From positions 235,991 to 299,990 of the forward strand of contig NZ_KI519420.1 in the NCBI RefSeq assembly GCF_000482465.1: a stretch of 64,000 nt of DNA. Reading direction: 5' to 3'. Of the stretch, positions 36,467-45,643 are shown piece after piece. Numbering within the stretch: the stretch's first letter is position 1; each line of letters begins with the position of its first letter. The notes below the pieces were generated by a model. That model was not told where the DNA came from, ran no database searches, and saw nothing but the letters and a program-made list of their open reading frames with translations. The stretch is from Runella limosa DSM 17973. GTDB lineage: Bacteria; Bacteroidota; Bacteroidia; Cytophagales; Spirosomataceae. The position numbers were made by a program, and so were the translations under genes.

Positions 36467-37390
36467 TTATACCCACCCCTTAAAAACTTTTTGAGCGTAA
36501 GCAAGGTCTTGTTGATGGGCTTGAATGGCGTTGAGCGTGTTGGGAGATTGGGCTTCTAAACATTGTTCCAAGACGAGTAAAGGCTTGACGTTCATGGTTT
36601 TCAATTCACGGACAAGTCGTGGGTAATCAATGTCGCCTTCGCCGAACGTTTCCCCCCAAATTTGCCCCACCGACTGCCGTATGTGAAGTTCCACTACGCG
36701 TTTTCCGTACATTTTTACAATATCGAATAGCGCAACTTGGGAGTTGCCAGCCCCGCGGTATATCCAATGTGCGTCCAAGCACAGGCTGACATTTTCTGGA
36801 TGCGTATTTTGTAGCATGTGATGAAACTCCCGCGCGCCTGCCTTAAACTCCGCGTCGTGGGTATGATAGGCGAGGGTAATGCCTTGTTTTTTTAACTCAG
36901 AACCTAGCAAGTCTAGGTTTTTGGCTTGTTTGATTAGCTGCGCGTCACTTTTGATTTCGGCCCCTCCCCAACGGATGGGGTTGGGGCTAGTGACCAAAAT
37001 CGACAAACCCAACGGCTTGGCTTCTTTGGCAATGGCAATAGCCGTTTCGATGGTTTTTTGGCTTTCGGCGTCTTCGTGTAAAATACTCCCAATGTAAGCC
37101 GAGGGAAGAGCCAATTGGTATTTTTTTAAAAGAGGTGCCAGCGTTTTGACGTCGTTGGTGGAATAAAAACTGGGTTCAAAGGCTTTTAAACCTGACTTGA
37201 CGTATTCGGAAAGTGAAGTGTCGAGGTTTTCGCCCCAACTGCGTTTTTCGCGTTCATAAAAGGTGAACCACGAATATTGATTACACGAAATTAAGGATGC
37301 AGCTGAGGTTTTGGCCCAAGAAGATTTGGAAGCTACAACAGCGCTGGTAGCAGCAAGCGTTTGGATGAATCGACGACGAGAGGTAGCCAT
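36467..37390 (-). CDS. Sugar phosphate isomerase/epimerase-like protein
   Basis: 307 residues. Tat-type leader (MATSRRRFIQTLAATSAVVA), then a TIM-barrel of the xylose-isomerase-like type: LAYHTHDAEFK, SLCLDAHWIYRGAGN and VELHIRQSVG carry the usual metal-binding Glu/His/Asp pattern. Exported sugar epimerase or isomerase; the exact sugar is unknown. ATG at 37390 is chosen because the longer reading hides the Tat motif. Confidence 0.82.
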   Translation of the reverse strand: MATSRRRFIQTLAATSAVVASKSSWAKTSAASLISCNQYSWFTFYEREKRSWGENLDTSLSEYVKSGLKAFEPSFYSTNDVKTLAPLLKKYQLALPSAYIGSILHEDAESQKTIETAIAIAKEAKPLGLSILVTSPNPIRWGGAEIKSDAQLIKQAKNLDLLGSELKKQGITLAYHTHDAEFKAGAREFHHMLQNTHPENVSLCLDAHWIYRGAGNSQVALFDIVKMYGKRVVELHIRQSVGQIWGETFGEGDIDYPRLVRELKTMNVKPLLVLEQCLEAQSPNTLNAIQAHQQDLAYAQKVFKGWV

Positions 37391-37464
37391 AAGTGTGTCA
37401 TTTTCAGTAAAAAGGCACAAACCGCCCTAAAAATACTTTTCAGCATTTTAGGAATGAACGACAC

Positions 37465-37499
37465 AAAAAAGCCCTTCTAGGTGAATTTCCTAAAAGGGC
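37465..37499 (-). terminator. Terminator of the efflux operon (minus strand)
   Basis: GCCCTT-CTAG pairs with CTAAAAGGGC around an 8-base loop (37471-37499). On the minus strand it is followed by six T, 33 bases after the TolC-like gene ends. Confidence 0.8.
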
Positions 37500-37531
37500 G
37501 AAAGGAAGCGCTAATGGTTAGTTGCCTACAA

Positions 37532-38848
37532 TCAATTTTTCGAAAATTCGTCTCCCGTCAAACGTTTTAATTCCAGTTGATTAATGAACCATTGAAACTG
37601 ATAGGTAAGTTCTGCCAAACGAGCTTCTTCAATGGAAGTTTGGGCATTGTCTAACTCTACGGCTGTAATCGTGCCATTTTGTAAACGATTTTGAGCCAAT
37701 GCAAGGGCGCGCTCGGCTTGAGTGACCTGAATTCTCACGTTTTCGAGGCGCTGTTCGTTGCTTTTTAGGTCAGTAAGTACCATTTCAACGTCTTTTTGAA
37801 GGGTCGCATTCACGGCTTCAAGGTTATATTTCGTCGCTTCCAAATTCACTAAAGCCGCTTTGCGCTGGATGTCATAGCGCTTCCCTACGTACAAGGGTAC
37901 CGTGACGCTCAAGCCAGCTGCAATATTGAACCGCAGCTGATTAACGTTAGGCATGTAACCGTTTTTTTCGCCTGCACTTCCTGTGAGCATCAACGTTGGT
38001 AAGTGGGCTTTGGCCGCAATCGCCACTTCTGTTTCTGCACTTTGAATGCGGTCTTTCGCTAATTGAACGTCTTTATTGTTGGCATTAAATAGCTGCGTCA
38101 ATGCTTCTTTGGTCGGAAGATGCAGGTCAAGTGTTAATGCTAAGTCGGCAGAAGCAATTTCGCTGACTGGTAAGCCCGTAAGGTAGCTCAACGTGATTTT
38201 CTGCTTGTCAATCTGATTTTGGAAATCAACTTTACGGTTTTGAGCGAGTTTCAACTTTACTTGTTGAGAAACGATGTCAAACTCTAACGCATCGCCATTT
38301 TGCACCCGTTGACTGATTTGTTTCAGTACGCTTTCGCTGGTTTGGATGACGTCTTGCTGCACCTGCTTACTTTTTTCCAAAAAGGCGATGGTGTAATACA
38401 ACTGGGCAATTTGATAGGCCAAGTTGTGACGGTTTAACTCTAGCGTATGGCGAGCGCTCAACACATTTTCTTGGGCTTGGCGAATGGTCAAATCAGTTTT
38501 CCCAAAGTCATACAAACCATACCCTGCACTGACGCCCACGTTGACGTTGTGGTTGGGCATAAACTGAATCTCACGCGTGCCTTCAGGTAGGGGTAAGGTC
38601 GCTTTCATTGTAGGGGCCACGTAACTGTAAGAAGCATTGGCATTGACGTAAGGCAAAAGGGCTGTTTTTGCGACATCAACCCGCAGTTCACCCGCTTTGA
38701 TGAGTTGCTCGGCCTCCTTGAGTTTGGGAAAATGCTGAAAAGACTGCTGAACCAAGGTGGTCAAAGAGGTGGGAGTTTGTGCGATGCTTGCGTTCTTTAA
38801 CGCTAGTACAAGTACGCCCACTACGAAGGTTTTAAAATAAGTTTTCAT
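37532..38848 (-). CDS. TolC-family outer membrane protein
   Basis: 438 residues. Signal peptide (MKTYFKTFVVGVLVLALK), two helical TolC repeats, with the NVGVSAGYGLYDFGKTDLTI and AAGLSVTVPLYVGKRYDIQR beta-barrel/hairpin stretches. It is the last gene of the EmrA-EmrB-like operon and provides the outer-membrane exit. Start ATG 38848 preferred over TTG 38863. Confidence 0.9.
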   Translation of the reverse strand: MKTYFKTFVVGVLVLALKNASIAQTPTSLTTLVQQSFQHFPKLKEAEQLIKAGELRVDVAKTALLPYVNANASYSYVAPTMKATLPLPEGTREIQFMPNHNVNVGVSAGYGLYDFGKTDLTIRQAQENVLSARHTLELNRHNLAYQIAQLYYTIAFLEKSKQVQQDVIQTSESVLKQISQRVQNGDALEFDIVSQQVKLKLAQNRKVDFQNQIDKQKITLSYLTGLPVSEIASADLALTLDLHLPTKEALTQLFNANNKDVQLAKDRIQSAETEVAIAAKAHLPTLMLTGSAGEKNGYMPNVNQLRFNIAAGLSVTVPLYVGKRYDIQRKAALVNLEATKYNLEAVNATLQKDVEMVLTDLKSNEQRLENVRIQVTQAERALALAQNRLQNGTITAVELDNAQTSIEEARLAELTYQFQWFINQLELKRLTGDEFSKN

Positions 38849-38863
38849 TGGATGTATCGTCAA

Positions 38864-40423
38864 TTAGTGAGAAGCATCAGCCGCAGCTTTGGCGGTTTGA
38901 GGCGTCATTTTTTTCTTTTCTAGGAGAAATAATAAAGGAAATGTGACAATAAAAAACATCGTAGCTACCTGAAACACATCCAAATAAGAGAGCATCAAGG
39001 CTTGTTTTTGGACGGCCAAATTGAGGTTGCCGTACGAAAGTTGAAGCGCATCTAGCGGATTGATACCCCGAGCCACGAGTGATTGTGACATCGTGGTAAG
39101 GCGTTCTTGGGTAAGCATATCGCCAGGCTGTAGGTGCGCCGAAAGGTTCATGGCATTGAGCGGAAGGCGTTGGGCAATATAGGTATTGACAAGTGCCACC
39201 CCGACAGCGCCCCCAATCTGCCGAATCATGTTGGTGATGGCGATCCCCATTGGCATTTCTTGGGGCGTCAAGGTCGAAATCGATTGGTTGATGAGCGGAA
39301 CGTTAGAAAGGGCAAGCCCTACGCCACGAATCATCAAGGCCCCCATCAAAATCGCAGGGGATGCGTTGAGGTCGATGATAGACATTTGGTAACAAAAAAG
39401 TGCAAATGCAAGGTAACCCACCGTTGCAATGGAGCGTGGCGGAACTCCTTTGGAAATTAATCGTCCCACAATTGGGAAAATAAAAAGCGTAATTCCTGCG
39501 CCAGGGATAAGCAAAAGCCCCGTTTGGGTGGCAGTATAGCCAATAATCCGTTGTACAAACAAAGGGTACATAAATACCGACGTAAAAAGTCCGATACCAA
39601 TCACAAAGACAAGAATAGAGCCCAGCAAAAGGTTGCGGTTTTTCAGCACCCGCAGGTTTACTACAGGATTGGTGATTTTTAATTCCCACCAAATAAAGGT
39701 CGCCAGGGAAACCACCAAAGCAAGGGTACAAATGACAATCGCTGGGTCTTCAAACCAGTCGTTGGCTTCGCCGCGTTCGAGTACGTACTGCAAACATCCG
39801 ATGCCAATAGAAAGCAAAACAATTCCCAAATAATCAATCTTTATTTTGCTACGGTCGATGTGATGCTCTTCGGGTTTTTTGTCGATGTAGATATAGCTTA
39901 ATAAGAAGGCAACAATCCCAATCGGAACGTTGATAAAAAACATCCAACTCCAGTGGTAGTTGTCGATAATAAACCCGCCGAGGGTAGGCCCAAAGGTAGG
40001 CCCAAGCACAATACCCATCCCAAATACTGCCGAAGCAATGGCGCGTTGGTGAATCGGAAATGAATCATACAGTAACCCTTGCGACACCGAGAGCAATGCT
40101 CCTCCGCCTACCCCTTGCAAAAACCGAGCTAAGACCAACAAAGGCAACGTATCAGCAATCCCACACAAGTAGGAGGCGAACGTAAAGAGGGCAATGGAGG
40201 CTACAAAGTAGTTTTTACGTCCAAAGTAGTTCTGCAAAAAACCTGTTAGCGGAATAATAATAACGTTGGCGATGGCATACGACGTAATGACCCACGAAAT
40301 ATCTTCAATGGTCACGCCTAAGTTGCCCGCCATCTGATAAATACCTACGTTGACAATCGAGGTGTCTATCAGTTCCATAACGGCCGCTGTGATGACCGTG
40401 ATGACAACAATCCATCTTTTCAT
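38864..40423 (-). CDS. DHA2-family MFS drug exporter (EmrB-like)
   Basis: 519 residues with 14 predicted membrane segments. Motif A-like FLQNYFGRKNYFVASIAL, motif C-like GMGIVLGPTFGPTLGGFI and the N-terminal ELIDTSIVNVGIYQMAGNL with the DTSIVNV pattern are diagnostic of EmrB/QacA proton antiporters. Works with the EmrA-like fusion protein upstream (32 bases away) and TolC downstream (15 bases). Substrates: drugs, bile salts or uncouplers by analogy. Confidence 0.94.
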   Translation of the reverse strand: MKRWIVVITVITAAVMELIDTSIVNVGIYQMAGNLGVTIEDISWVITSYAIANVIIIPLTGFLQNYFGRKNYFVASIALFTFASYLCGIADTLPLLVLARFLQGVGGGALLSVSQGLLYDSFPIHQRAIASAVFGMGIVLGPTFGPTLGGFIIDNYHWSWMFFINVPIGIVAFLLSYIYIDKKPEEHHIDRSKIKIDYLGIVLLSIGIGCLQYVLERGEANDWFEDPAIVICTLALVVSLATFIWWELKITNPVVNLRVLKNRNLLLGSILVFVIGIGLFTSVFMYPLFVQRIIGYTATQTGLLLIPGAGITLFIFPIVGRLISKGVPPRSIATVGYLAFALFCYQMSIIDLNASPAILMGALMIRGVGLALSNVPLINQSISTLTPQEMPMGIAITNMIRQIGGAVGVALVNTYIAQRLPLNAMNLSAHLQPGDMLTQERLTTMSQSLVARGINPLDALQLSYGNLNLAVQKQALMLSYLDVFQVATMFFIVTFPLLFLLEKKKMTPQTAKAAADASH

Positions 40424-40454
40424 AGTGTGTGTTTTCTAACCTAAACCCTCAAGA

Positions 40455-41501
40455 CTACTTAACCTTTACGGCTACTTCGACGCTCAAACCCGCGCGAAGA
40501 AGTTCTTTGAATTGTTCAGGGTGTTGAATCTCAATTTTCACGGGAACGCGTTGCGTAAGTTTTACGAAGTTACCCGAAGCGTTGTCGGGAGGAAGAAGTG
40601 AGAATTTTGCGCCTGTAGCGTCAGAAATAGTTTGGATTTTACCACTGATTTTTAACGTTGGATACGCATCAATTTTGAGCTCAACGGCTTGGCCTACGCG
40701 CATTTTTTCGAGTTGGGTTTCTTTAAAATTGGCCGTTACCCAGTACGTTGACTCGTTGACAATCGTAAATAAGTTTTGCCCAGGCTGCACATACTGCCCC
40801 TTGGCAACGTTGATTTTGCCCGTTTTACCCGATACAGGTGCGTCGATGTGGGTATATGACAAACGTAATTTGGCTTGGTCGAGCACGGTTTGCTTTACTT
40901 TGACCACCGACTCCATTTTTCTGATGGCAGCCAAAGCAGCCCCTTCTGCTACTTTCGACTGATTTACTTGGGCTAAAGCGGCATCATACTGGCGAGCTTG
41001 CACTTCTAAGTTTGCCTGACTATCGTCTAGTATTTTTTTGGTAGTAGAGCCACCTTCGTACAAGTTTTTGTCGCGCGTCACGTCGGCAGTGGCTTTCGTT
41101 TTGCGGCTAGCTTGCACATCGGCGTTGGCTTTGGCTACTTTAGAAGCCTCTTGGGCATTGCGAAGCGTTGCTTTGGCGGTTTCGATGTCGGCTACTGCTT
41201 GTTGTAAGTCGGCATCGGCTTGGGCTACGGCCATTTGGTATTCTTGCGGATCAATCTCAATGAGGCGGTCGTTGGCACGTACACTTTTGTAGTCTTCCAC
41301 GTTCGATTCGAGTACATATCCTGCCACGCGAGCAAGCACAGGAGAGTTTTTAGTCTCTATTTGGGCGTTGTCAGTGGTTTCGTAGGTTTGATTGTAACGA
41401 TACGATTGAAAACCGTAAAAACTTCCTACGCCCAGCACTGCAATGACGATACCAAGGGGAAGCAATTTTTTGAAGGGACTTTTGGGTGAAGTGTTATCCA
41501 T
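40455..41501 (-). CDS. HlyD/EmrA-family membrane fusion protein
   Basis: 348 residues beginning MDNTSPKSPFKKLLPL. One N-terminal membrane segment (about 13-30), biotinyl-lipoyl half (ETTDNAQIETKNSPVLARVA), long coiled coil and second lipoyl half (DAPVSGKTGKINVAKGQYVQ). It bridges the EmrB-like pump to TolC. The DNA ahead of it carries a strong minus-strand promoter and repeated words shared with the marR promoter. Confidence 0.93.
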   Translation of the reverse strand: MDNTSPKSPFKKLLPLGIVIAVLGVGSFYGFQSYRYNQTYETTDNAQIETKNSPVLARVAGYVLESNVEDYKSVRANDRLIEIDPQEYQMAVAQADADLQQAVADIETAKATLRNAQEASKVAKANADVQASRKTKATADVTRDKNLYEGGSTTKKILDDSQANLEVQARQYDAALAQVNQSKVAEGAALAAIRKMESVVKVKQTVLDQAKLRLSYTHIDAPVSGKTGKINVAKGQYVQPGQNLFTIVNESTYWVTANFKETQLEKMRVGQAVELKIDAYPTLKISGKIQTISDATGAKFSLLPPDNASGNFVKLTQRVPVKIEIQHPEQFKELLRAGLSVEVAVKVK

Positions 41502-41575
41502 GGCGTTTAGTTTTTTATCGAAAGTGAACAATAAGTTGTTTGGCCAAAAAGTTAATATAAGTAAACTTGGTTGAC

Positions 41576-41583
41576 TATATTTG
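41576..41583 (+). promoter_or_regulatory. -7 box TATATTTG of the marR promoter
   Basis: Fits TAnnTTTG; overlaps the first TTGACTA word, 112 bases before the marR start. Confidence 0.55.
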
Positions 41584-41589
41584 TGACAG

Positions 41590-41622
41590 CAAAGGTAAAC
41601 CAAGTTGACTAATAAAGTCAAA
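41590..41622 (-). promoter_or_regulatory. Promoter of the EmrA-EmrB-TolC operon
   Basis: On the minus strand TACCTTTG (41590-41597) with TTTG 21 bases further upstream (41619-41622): a complete match to the Bacteroidota -33/-7 pattern. A TTGACTA word (41605-41611) lies between the two boxes. Confidence 0.72.
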
Positions 41623-41694
41623 TAAGTTGACTAAAAATTGGATTAAAATTTGAGTGCTATTTTTTAATAACCTGTATTCCAATAGATTTGTAAC

Positions 41695-42180
41695 ATGGAA
41701 AAAGTACTTGCTTCGGGACGAACATATAGCTTTGAGAAGTTTGAATCAATGCGTCAGCGCTCCATTGGGCGGCTTCTGTGGCGGCTTAAACGTCACGTTC
41801 ATCTTCACATCGCCCCACTTTTAGAGAAACGTGGCTACACAGATATTAAGATGAGCTCGATTTCGTTGTTGGTCAACATCGAAGAAGAGGGAGTAACGAG
41901 TAGTGAGTTGGCCAAAAAACTAGAGGTGACCAAGCAGGCGATGAGTAAGGCCGTCAAAGAGTTAGAAGAAACGGGTTACGTTTACAGCTGCCCAAGCGAG
42001 AAAGATGCCCGAGCGAGCATCATTTTTTTGGGTGATCGTGGCAAAGAGTTTTTGCTAGATTTAAACGAAGAAATGCAAGGAATGCAGGTGCGTTTTGAAA
42101 AAGCAGTAAGTGCCAAAAAGTATCATCAAATGGTAGATACCATGTGCGATTTGCTGGCAGTGCTTGATGCCGAGGAATAG
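41695..42180 (+). CDS. MarR-family transcriptional regulator
   Basis: 161 residues. Winged helix: EEEGVTSSELAKKLEVTKQA recognition region (about 61-80), followed by the MSKAVKELEETGYVYSCPSE wing and SEKDARASIIFL. Divergent from the EmrA-EmrB-TolC operon, the classic place for its repressor. The ligand is unknown. Confidence 0.92.
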   Translation: MEKVLASGRTYSFEKFESMRQRSIGRLLWRLKRHVHLHIAPLLEKRGYTDIKMSSISLLVNIEEEGVTSSELAKKLEVTKQAMSKAVKELEETGYVYSCPSEKDARASIIFLGDRGKEFLLDLNEEMQGMQVRFEKAVSAKKYHQMVDTMCDLLAVLDAEE

Positions 42181-42747
42181 TTACATCAATCGCCGTACAA
42201 TCAAACTTTGAACCAACTCAAAAAAAGGTTGAGGCTGTAACGTGCGCCAGTTTTCGAGGTGGAGAGTACCCCCAAAATTGAGGTAGTAGTCGAGGCGGTA
42301 GCGTTTCCATTCGCGCTCGGTATGGTCGCGAGAACCCACCACGGCAATCCAGCCGTCTTCAATTTCATCAAACCACTCGGCGTAGTATTCGTCATCAGAA
42401 CCGTGAAAGTTGAGAATATTTTCGGCGATGAGGATGTATTTGTTGATTCCTTGGGATAATAAATGGTCGATGACATTGCGTTTGAAGTGCATGATGTCGT
42501 TGTGGAGGGTGTCGTTCCATTCCCCAAACAACTCAATGACGGCAAACTTCTTCTTGTAGTCAGCGAATAAAATCTTGACATAGAGCGTCTCGGAGTCTAT
42601 TTCGTCCCACAAAGGGTGAATGTAATACCCGTAAATATCGTGTTCGTACTGATTTAAGTTATAGTCGCGACCATAAAAAGGAGATTTTCGGTCGTTGGCC
42701 GCCACATAATGTTTTTCCCAATTATAAAAAGGTTCTATCTCGTGCAT
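42181..42747 (-). CDS. Conserved hypothetical protein
   Basis: 188 residues from the ATG that begins MHEIEPFYNWEK. Acidic and rich in aromatic residues (YYGYYIHPLWDEIDSE-like region near 40-60; EDGWIAVVGSRDHTEREW near 140-157). No signal peptide, no membrane segment. Its end abuts the marR stop. A family of uncharacterised Bacteroidota proteins with this kind of sequence exists; I do not know its function. Confidence 0.7.
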   Translation of the reverse strand: MHEIEPFYNWEKHYVAANDRKSPFYGRDYNLNQYEHDIYGYYIHPLWDEIDSETLYVKILFADYKKKFAVIELFGEWNDTLHNDIMHFKRNVIDHLLSQGINKYILIAENILNFHGSDDEYYAEWFDEIEDGWIAVVGSRDHTEREWKRYRLDYYLNFGGTLHLENWRTLQPQPFFELVQSLIVRRLM

Positions 42748-42772
42748 AGCGCTTTCGTCTCTTCGTCCGTGA

Positions 42773-42780
42773 CAAATATA
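42773..42780 (-). promoter_or_regulatory. Candidate -7 box for the hypothetical gene
   Basis: Minus-strand TATATTTG, 26 bases before the ATG at 42747. No clear TTTG -33 element. Confidence 0.4.
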
Positions 42781-42855
42781 CAAAGGCAATGGCTCAATAA
42801 GGGAGAGGTGGAAGGATTTTCTTGCTAACTTGCATCCTCAATTCGACCCATTGTT

Positions 42856-44076
42856 ATGGCTACTTCAACGGTACAATACGATTACCAACCTGAGCATTTG
42901 AACATTTCGGAACCGAGTAAATACACCGCCGACCAGCTAAAGTCGGAAGAAATGGTGATTAACTTAGGCCCGCAGCACCCTTCAACCCACGGGGTATTGC
43001 GGCTGGAAGTGGTGTCGGATGGTGAAATTATCGTGGATGTAGTGCCTCACTTGGGCTATTTACACCGCTGTTTTGAGAAACACGCCGAGTCGCTGCCTTT
43101 CAACCAAATCATTCCGTACGTGGATCGGATGGACTACGTGGCGGCCATCAACTCCGAACATGCCTACGTGATGGGTGTCGAACGAATGTTGGGGATTGAG
43201 AAAGATATTCCAAAGCGTATTGAATACATTCGGGTGTTGGTCGCAGAGCTAAACCGCTTGGCTTCGCACTTCGTAGCCATCGGAACGTACGCCATGGACA
43301 TTGGAGCTTACACGCCTTTTTTGTGGCTGATGCGCGATCGTGAGCATATTTTACGGATGTTGGAGTGGCTTTCAGGTGCTCGAATGCTCTATAATTATGT
43401 GTGGATAGGAGGTCTATTTTACGATGTGCCAGTGGGTTTTGAGGAGCGTTGTCAAGAATTTGTAAGCTACCTCAAACCTAAATTGAAGGAACTCCAGCAG
43501 TTGGTCATTGATAATAAAATTTTTGTGGAGCGTACGGCCAATGTAGGCGTTTTGCCGCTCCCCGTGGCCATCAATTATGGCTGCTCAGGGCCAGTATTGC
43601 GCGGTTCGGGCTTGCGTTGGGATTTGCGTAAAGTGGATGGTTATTCGGTCTATCCTGAGTTGGAATTTAACGTACCCATTGGTGAAGGACTTGTGGGTAC
43701 TGTTGGCGATTGTTGGGATAGAAACTACGTTCGGGTGCAGGAGTGTTGGGAATCTCTTAGTCTTATCGAACAGTGTGTAGAAAAACTGTTGGGAGAGCAC
43801 CGCCGCACGCCTGACTTTGACCCGCAGGCTGTAGTACCGAAGAAAATTCGCCCTCAGGCGATGGATTTTTATATAAGAGCCGAAAATCCCAAGGGAGAAC
43901 TGGGCTTTTTCTTCCGTACTGATGGGAAGTCGGATATTCCTGTGCGATGCAAAGCACGAGCGTGTTCGTTCAACAACTTATCGGTCATTGCCGAAATCTC
44001 ACGCGGTGCTATGCTCGCTGATTTGGTGGCTATTATCGGTTCTATCGACGTCGTAATGGGCGAAGTGGATCGCTAG
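42856..44076 (+). CDS. nuoD: NADH-quinone oxidoreductase subunit D
   Basis: 406 residues. [21 protein letters not shown] opening, the quinone-site regions [12 protein letters not shown] and [11 protein letters not shown] and the C-terminal [11 protein letters not shown] are diagnostic of the 49-kDa subunit of complex I. It helps form the quinone chamber at the membrane interface. Unusually no other nuo gene is adjacent: upstream is an unrelated hypothetical gene, downstream a convergent response regulator six bases away. Confidence 0.95.
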   Translation: MATSTVQYDYQPEHLNISEPSKYTADQLKSEEMVINLGPQHPSTHGVLRLEVVSDGEIIVDVVPHLGYLHRCFEKHAESLPFNQIIPYVDRMDYVAAINSEHAYVMGVERMLGIEKDIPKRIEYIRVLVAELNRLASHFVAIGTYAMDIGAYTPFLWLMRDREHILRMLEWLSGARMLYNYVWIGGLFYDVPVGFEERCQEFVSYLKPKLKELQQLVIDNKIFVERTANVGVLPLPVAINYGCSGPVLRGSGLRWDLRKVDGYSVYPELEFNVPIGEGLVGTVGDCWDRNYVRVQECWESLSLIEQCVEKLLGEHRRTPDFDPQAVVPKKIRPQAMDFYIRAENPKGELGFFFRTDGKSDIPVRCKARACSFNNLSVIAEISRGAMLADLVAIIGSIDVVMGEVDR

Positions 44077-44082
44077 GAATTT

Positions 44083-44784
44083 CTATTCGTCGGTAAACAT
44101 GTACCCGACGCCTTTGAGGGTTTTGATGTAATTTTCACCGACTTTTTCGCGGACTTTACGAATGTGTACATCGACGGTTCGTTCGAGTACATAAATGTCG
44201 GCTCCCCAAATTTTTTGAAGTAACTCTTCGCGGTTGAATACCTTGTTGGGGTGATTGGCTAAAAAGAACAACAATTCAAACTCTTTCTTGGGCAAAACAA
44301 CCGCTTTATCGCCCTTCGTAACCGTATAGTTTTTACGGTTGATGTGCAAGCCCGCAATCTCAATTTGGGACTCGGGCTCAGATTTTTGGGCTTCTCTTCT
44401 AAAAAGCGCATTGATACGGCTCATCAGCGCACGCGGCTTGATGGGCTTGGTCAGGTAGTCGTCGGCCCCAATCTCGAAAGCGGCTACTTCCGAATATTCT
44501 TCCGAGCGGGCGGTCAAAAATAAGATGTAGGTATTTCTAAAATCGGGGATTGCTCGCAGTTGGCGGGCTGTTTCGATGCCGTCCATTTGAGGCATCATAA
44601 TATCGAGAACGACCAGTTCAGGGATGAACGAGCGAGCCGTTTCAATGGCCATTTTTCCGTTGGCAGCGGTGGCTACTTCGTAACCTTCTTTTTCTAAATT
44701 GTATTCAAGTAGCTCAACAATATCTGGGTCGTCATCGACGACTAAAACTTTGTGTGCGATTTGAGCCGATTTGGCAGCGCTCAT
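44083..44784 (-). CDS. PhoB/OmpR-family response regulator
   Basis: 233 residues. Receiver domain with acidic pocket VVDDDP, phospho-acceptor Asp61 in VVLDIMMPQMDG, Thr/Ser in LFLTARSEE and Lys in YLTKPIKPR. C-terminal winged helix with LERTVDVHIRKVREKVG recognition region and IKTLKGVGYMF. No histidine kinase gene adjoins. Converges on nuoD with six bases between. Confidence 0.93.
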   Translation of the reverse strand: MSAAKSAQIAHKVLVVDDDPDIVELLEYNLEKEGYEVATAANGKMAIETARSFIPELVVLDIMMPQMDGIETARQLRAIPDFRNTYILFLTARSEEYSEVAAFEIGADDYLTKPIKPRALMSRINALFRREAQKSEPESQIEIAGLHINRKNYTVTKGDKAVVLPKKEFELLFFLANHPNKVFNREELLQKIWGADIYVLERTVDVHIRKVREKVGENYIKTLKGVGYMFTDE

Positions 44785-44883
44785 AGCATGGATTTTTATT
44801 ACGGCGACGAAATTACGAGTCGTGTAAACAATTTTAACACGCTAAAGGTATTCTTAACACAAATTTAACAGTAGAAACCACAT

Positions 44884-45273
44884 TTACAAATCCTGACTGA
44901 GACGCACAATGAGCTTTTGTAAGCCGCGTTCGATGGTGTCGTATTCCACTTTTGTTTTGGCAATAAGAATAAACGCAATGTAGCTTGGTGGGCGCTGCTC
45001 AGGAGAAGAAAAGAAAAGATGTTTATTCTTTCGATACGCCTCTCTACAACGACGGCGTAGGAGGTTTCGATCAACCGCTTTTTTGAAATTGCGCTTTGAA
45101 ATCGAAAACAAGACTTGAGGAGGTTGATTCGAGGGGACATCCGAATCAACTAGATAAAATACCTTAAATGGAAAAAGGTAGGACGTTTTTGCTTCCGTAC
45201 TACCTTTTTCGAACAAGCGCCCTATGGTTTTTTGGCTACAGAGGCGCTCTGCTTTTGGGAAAGTTTGCTTCAT
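44884..45273 (-). CDS. rnpA: Ribonuclease P protein component
   Basis: About 129 residues from MKQTFPKAERLCSQ. RNR motif FKKAVDRNLLRRRCREAYR (about 68-86) is the family signature. It binds the RNase P RNA and helps process pre-tRNA 5' ends. Lies 74 bases downstream of rpmH, the conserved gene pair. A start six codons upstream is also possible. Confidence 0.95.
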   Translation of the reverse strand: MKQTFPKAERLCSQKTIGRLFEKGSTEAKTSYLFPFKVFYLVDSDVPSNQPPQVLFSISKRNFKKAVDRNLLRRRCREAYRKNKHLFFSSPEQRPPSYIAFILIAKTKVEYDTIERGLQKLIVRLSQDL

Positions 45274-45347
45274 TTTAGCATCGAGCATCAAGCTAAAGCA
45301 TTGACCTTAAAAAGACAAGCCTAAACTTCAAACTCTAAACCAATGAA

Positions 45348-45506
45348 TTATTGCTTGTGACGCTTTTCGTCAGAAACTGTCAATTTCCAACGGCCTTTTT
45401 TGCGACGAGCTGCTAATACTTTGCGGCCATTAGCAGAAGACATACGCTCACGGAATCCGTGCTTGTTACGTCTTTTGCGGTTTGAAGGTTGATATGTACG
45501 TTTCAT
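45348..45506 (-). CDS. rpmH: 50S ribosomal protein L34
   Basis: 52 residues: [20 protein letters not shown] at the start, then [18 protein letters not shown], the nearly invariant L34 sequence. It is the first gene of the rpmH-rnpA pair and is preceded by a strong promoter. In many bacteria this pair sits near the replication origin; no dnaA or DnaA boxes are seen here. Confidence 0.96.
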   Translation of the reverse strand: MKRTYQPSNRKRRNKHGFRERMSSANGRKVLAARRKKGRWKLTVSDEKRHKQ

Positions 45507-45555
45507 TTCTTATGCCTTTTATTACCTGTAAATCCTTGATTTCAAAACGAGTCCG

Positions 45556-45587
45556 CAAAGGTACGGAAACTTTCAAAAGTTTACAAA
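45556..45587 (-). promoter_or_regulatory. Promoter of rpmH-rnpA
   Basis: Minus-strand TTTG (45584-45587), 20-base spacer, TACCTTTG (45556-45563): a perfect Bacteroidota sigma-A promoter, 50 bases from the rpmH start. Confidence 0.82.
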
Positions 45588-45643
45588 CTAATTTTGAAGA
45601 AAAAACCGACCTTTGTTGCTGATCACTTGTATTCAACGACTTT

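Larger units (their letters stand above)
41568..41633. promoter_or_regulatory. Candidate MarR operators: three TTGACTA words
   Basis: TTGACTA at 41571-41577, 41605-41611 and 41627-41633, each preceded by GG/AAG. ACTTGGTT (41565-41572) and AACCAAGT (41598-41605) form an inverted repeat. The first word overlaps the marR -7 box; the other two sit within the emrA-like promoter. Confidence 0.6.

Noticed and set aside
45300..45640. Replication origin next to rpmH
   Set aside because: No dnaA gene, DnaA-box cluster or A/T-rich repeat set was seen; only the promoter of rpmH is evident.
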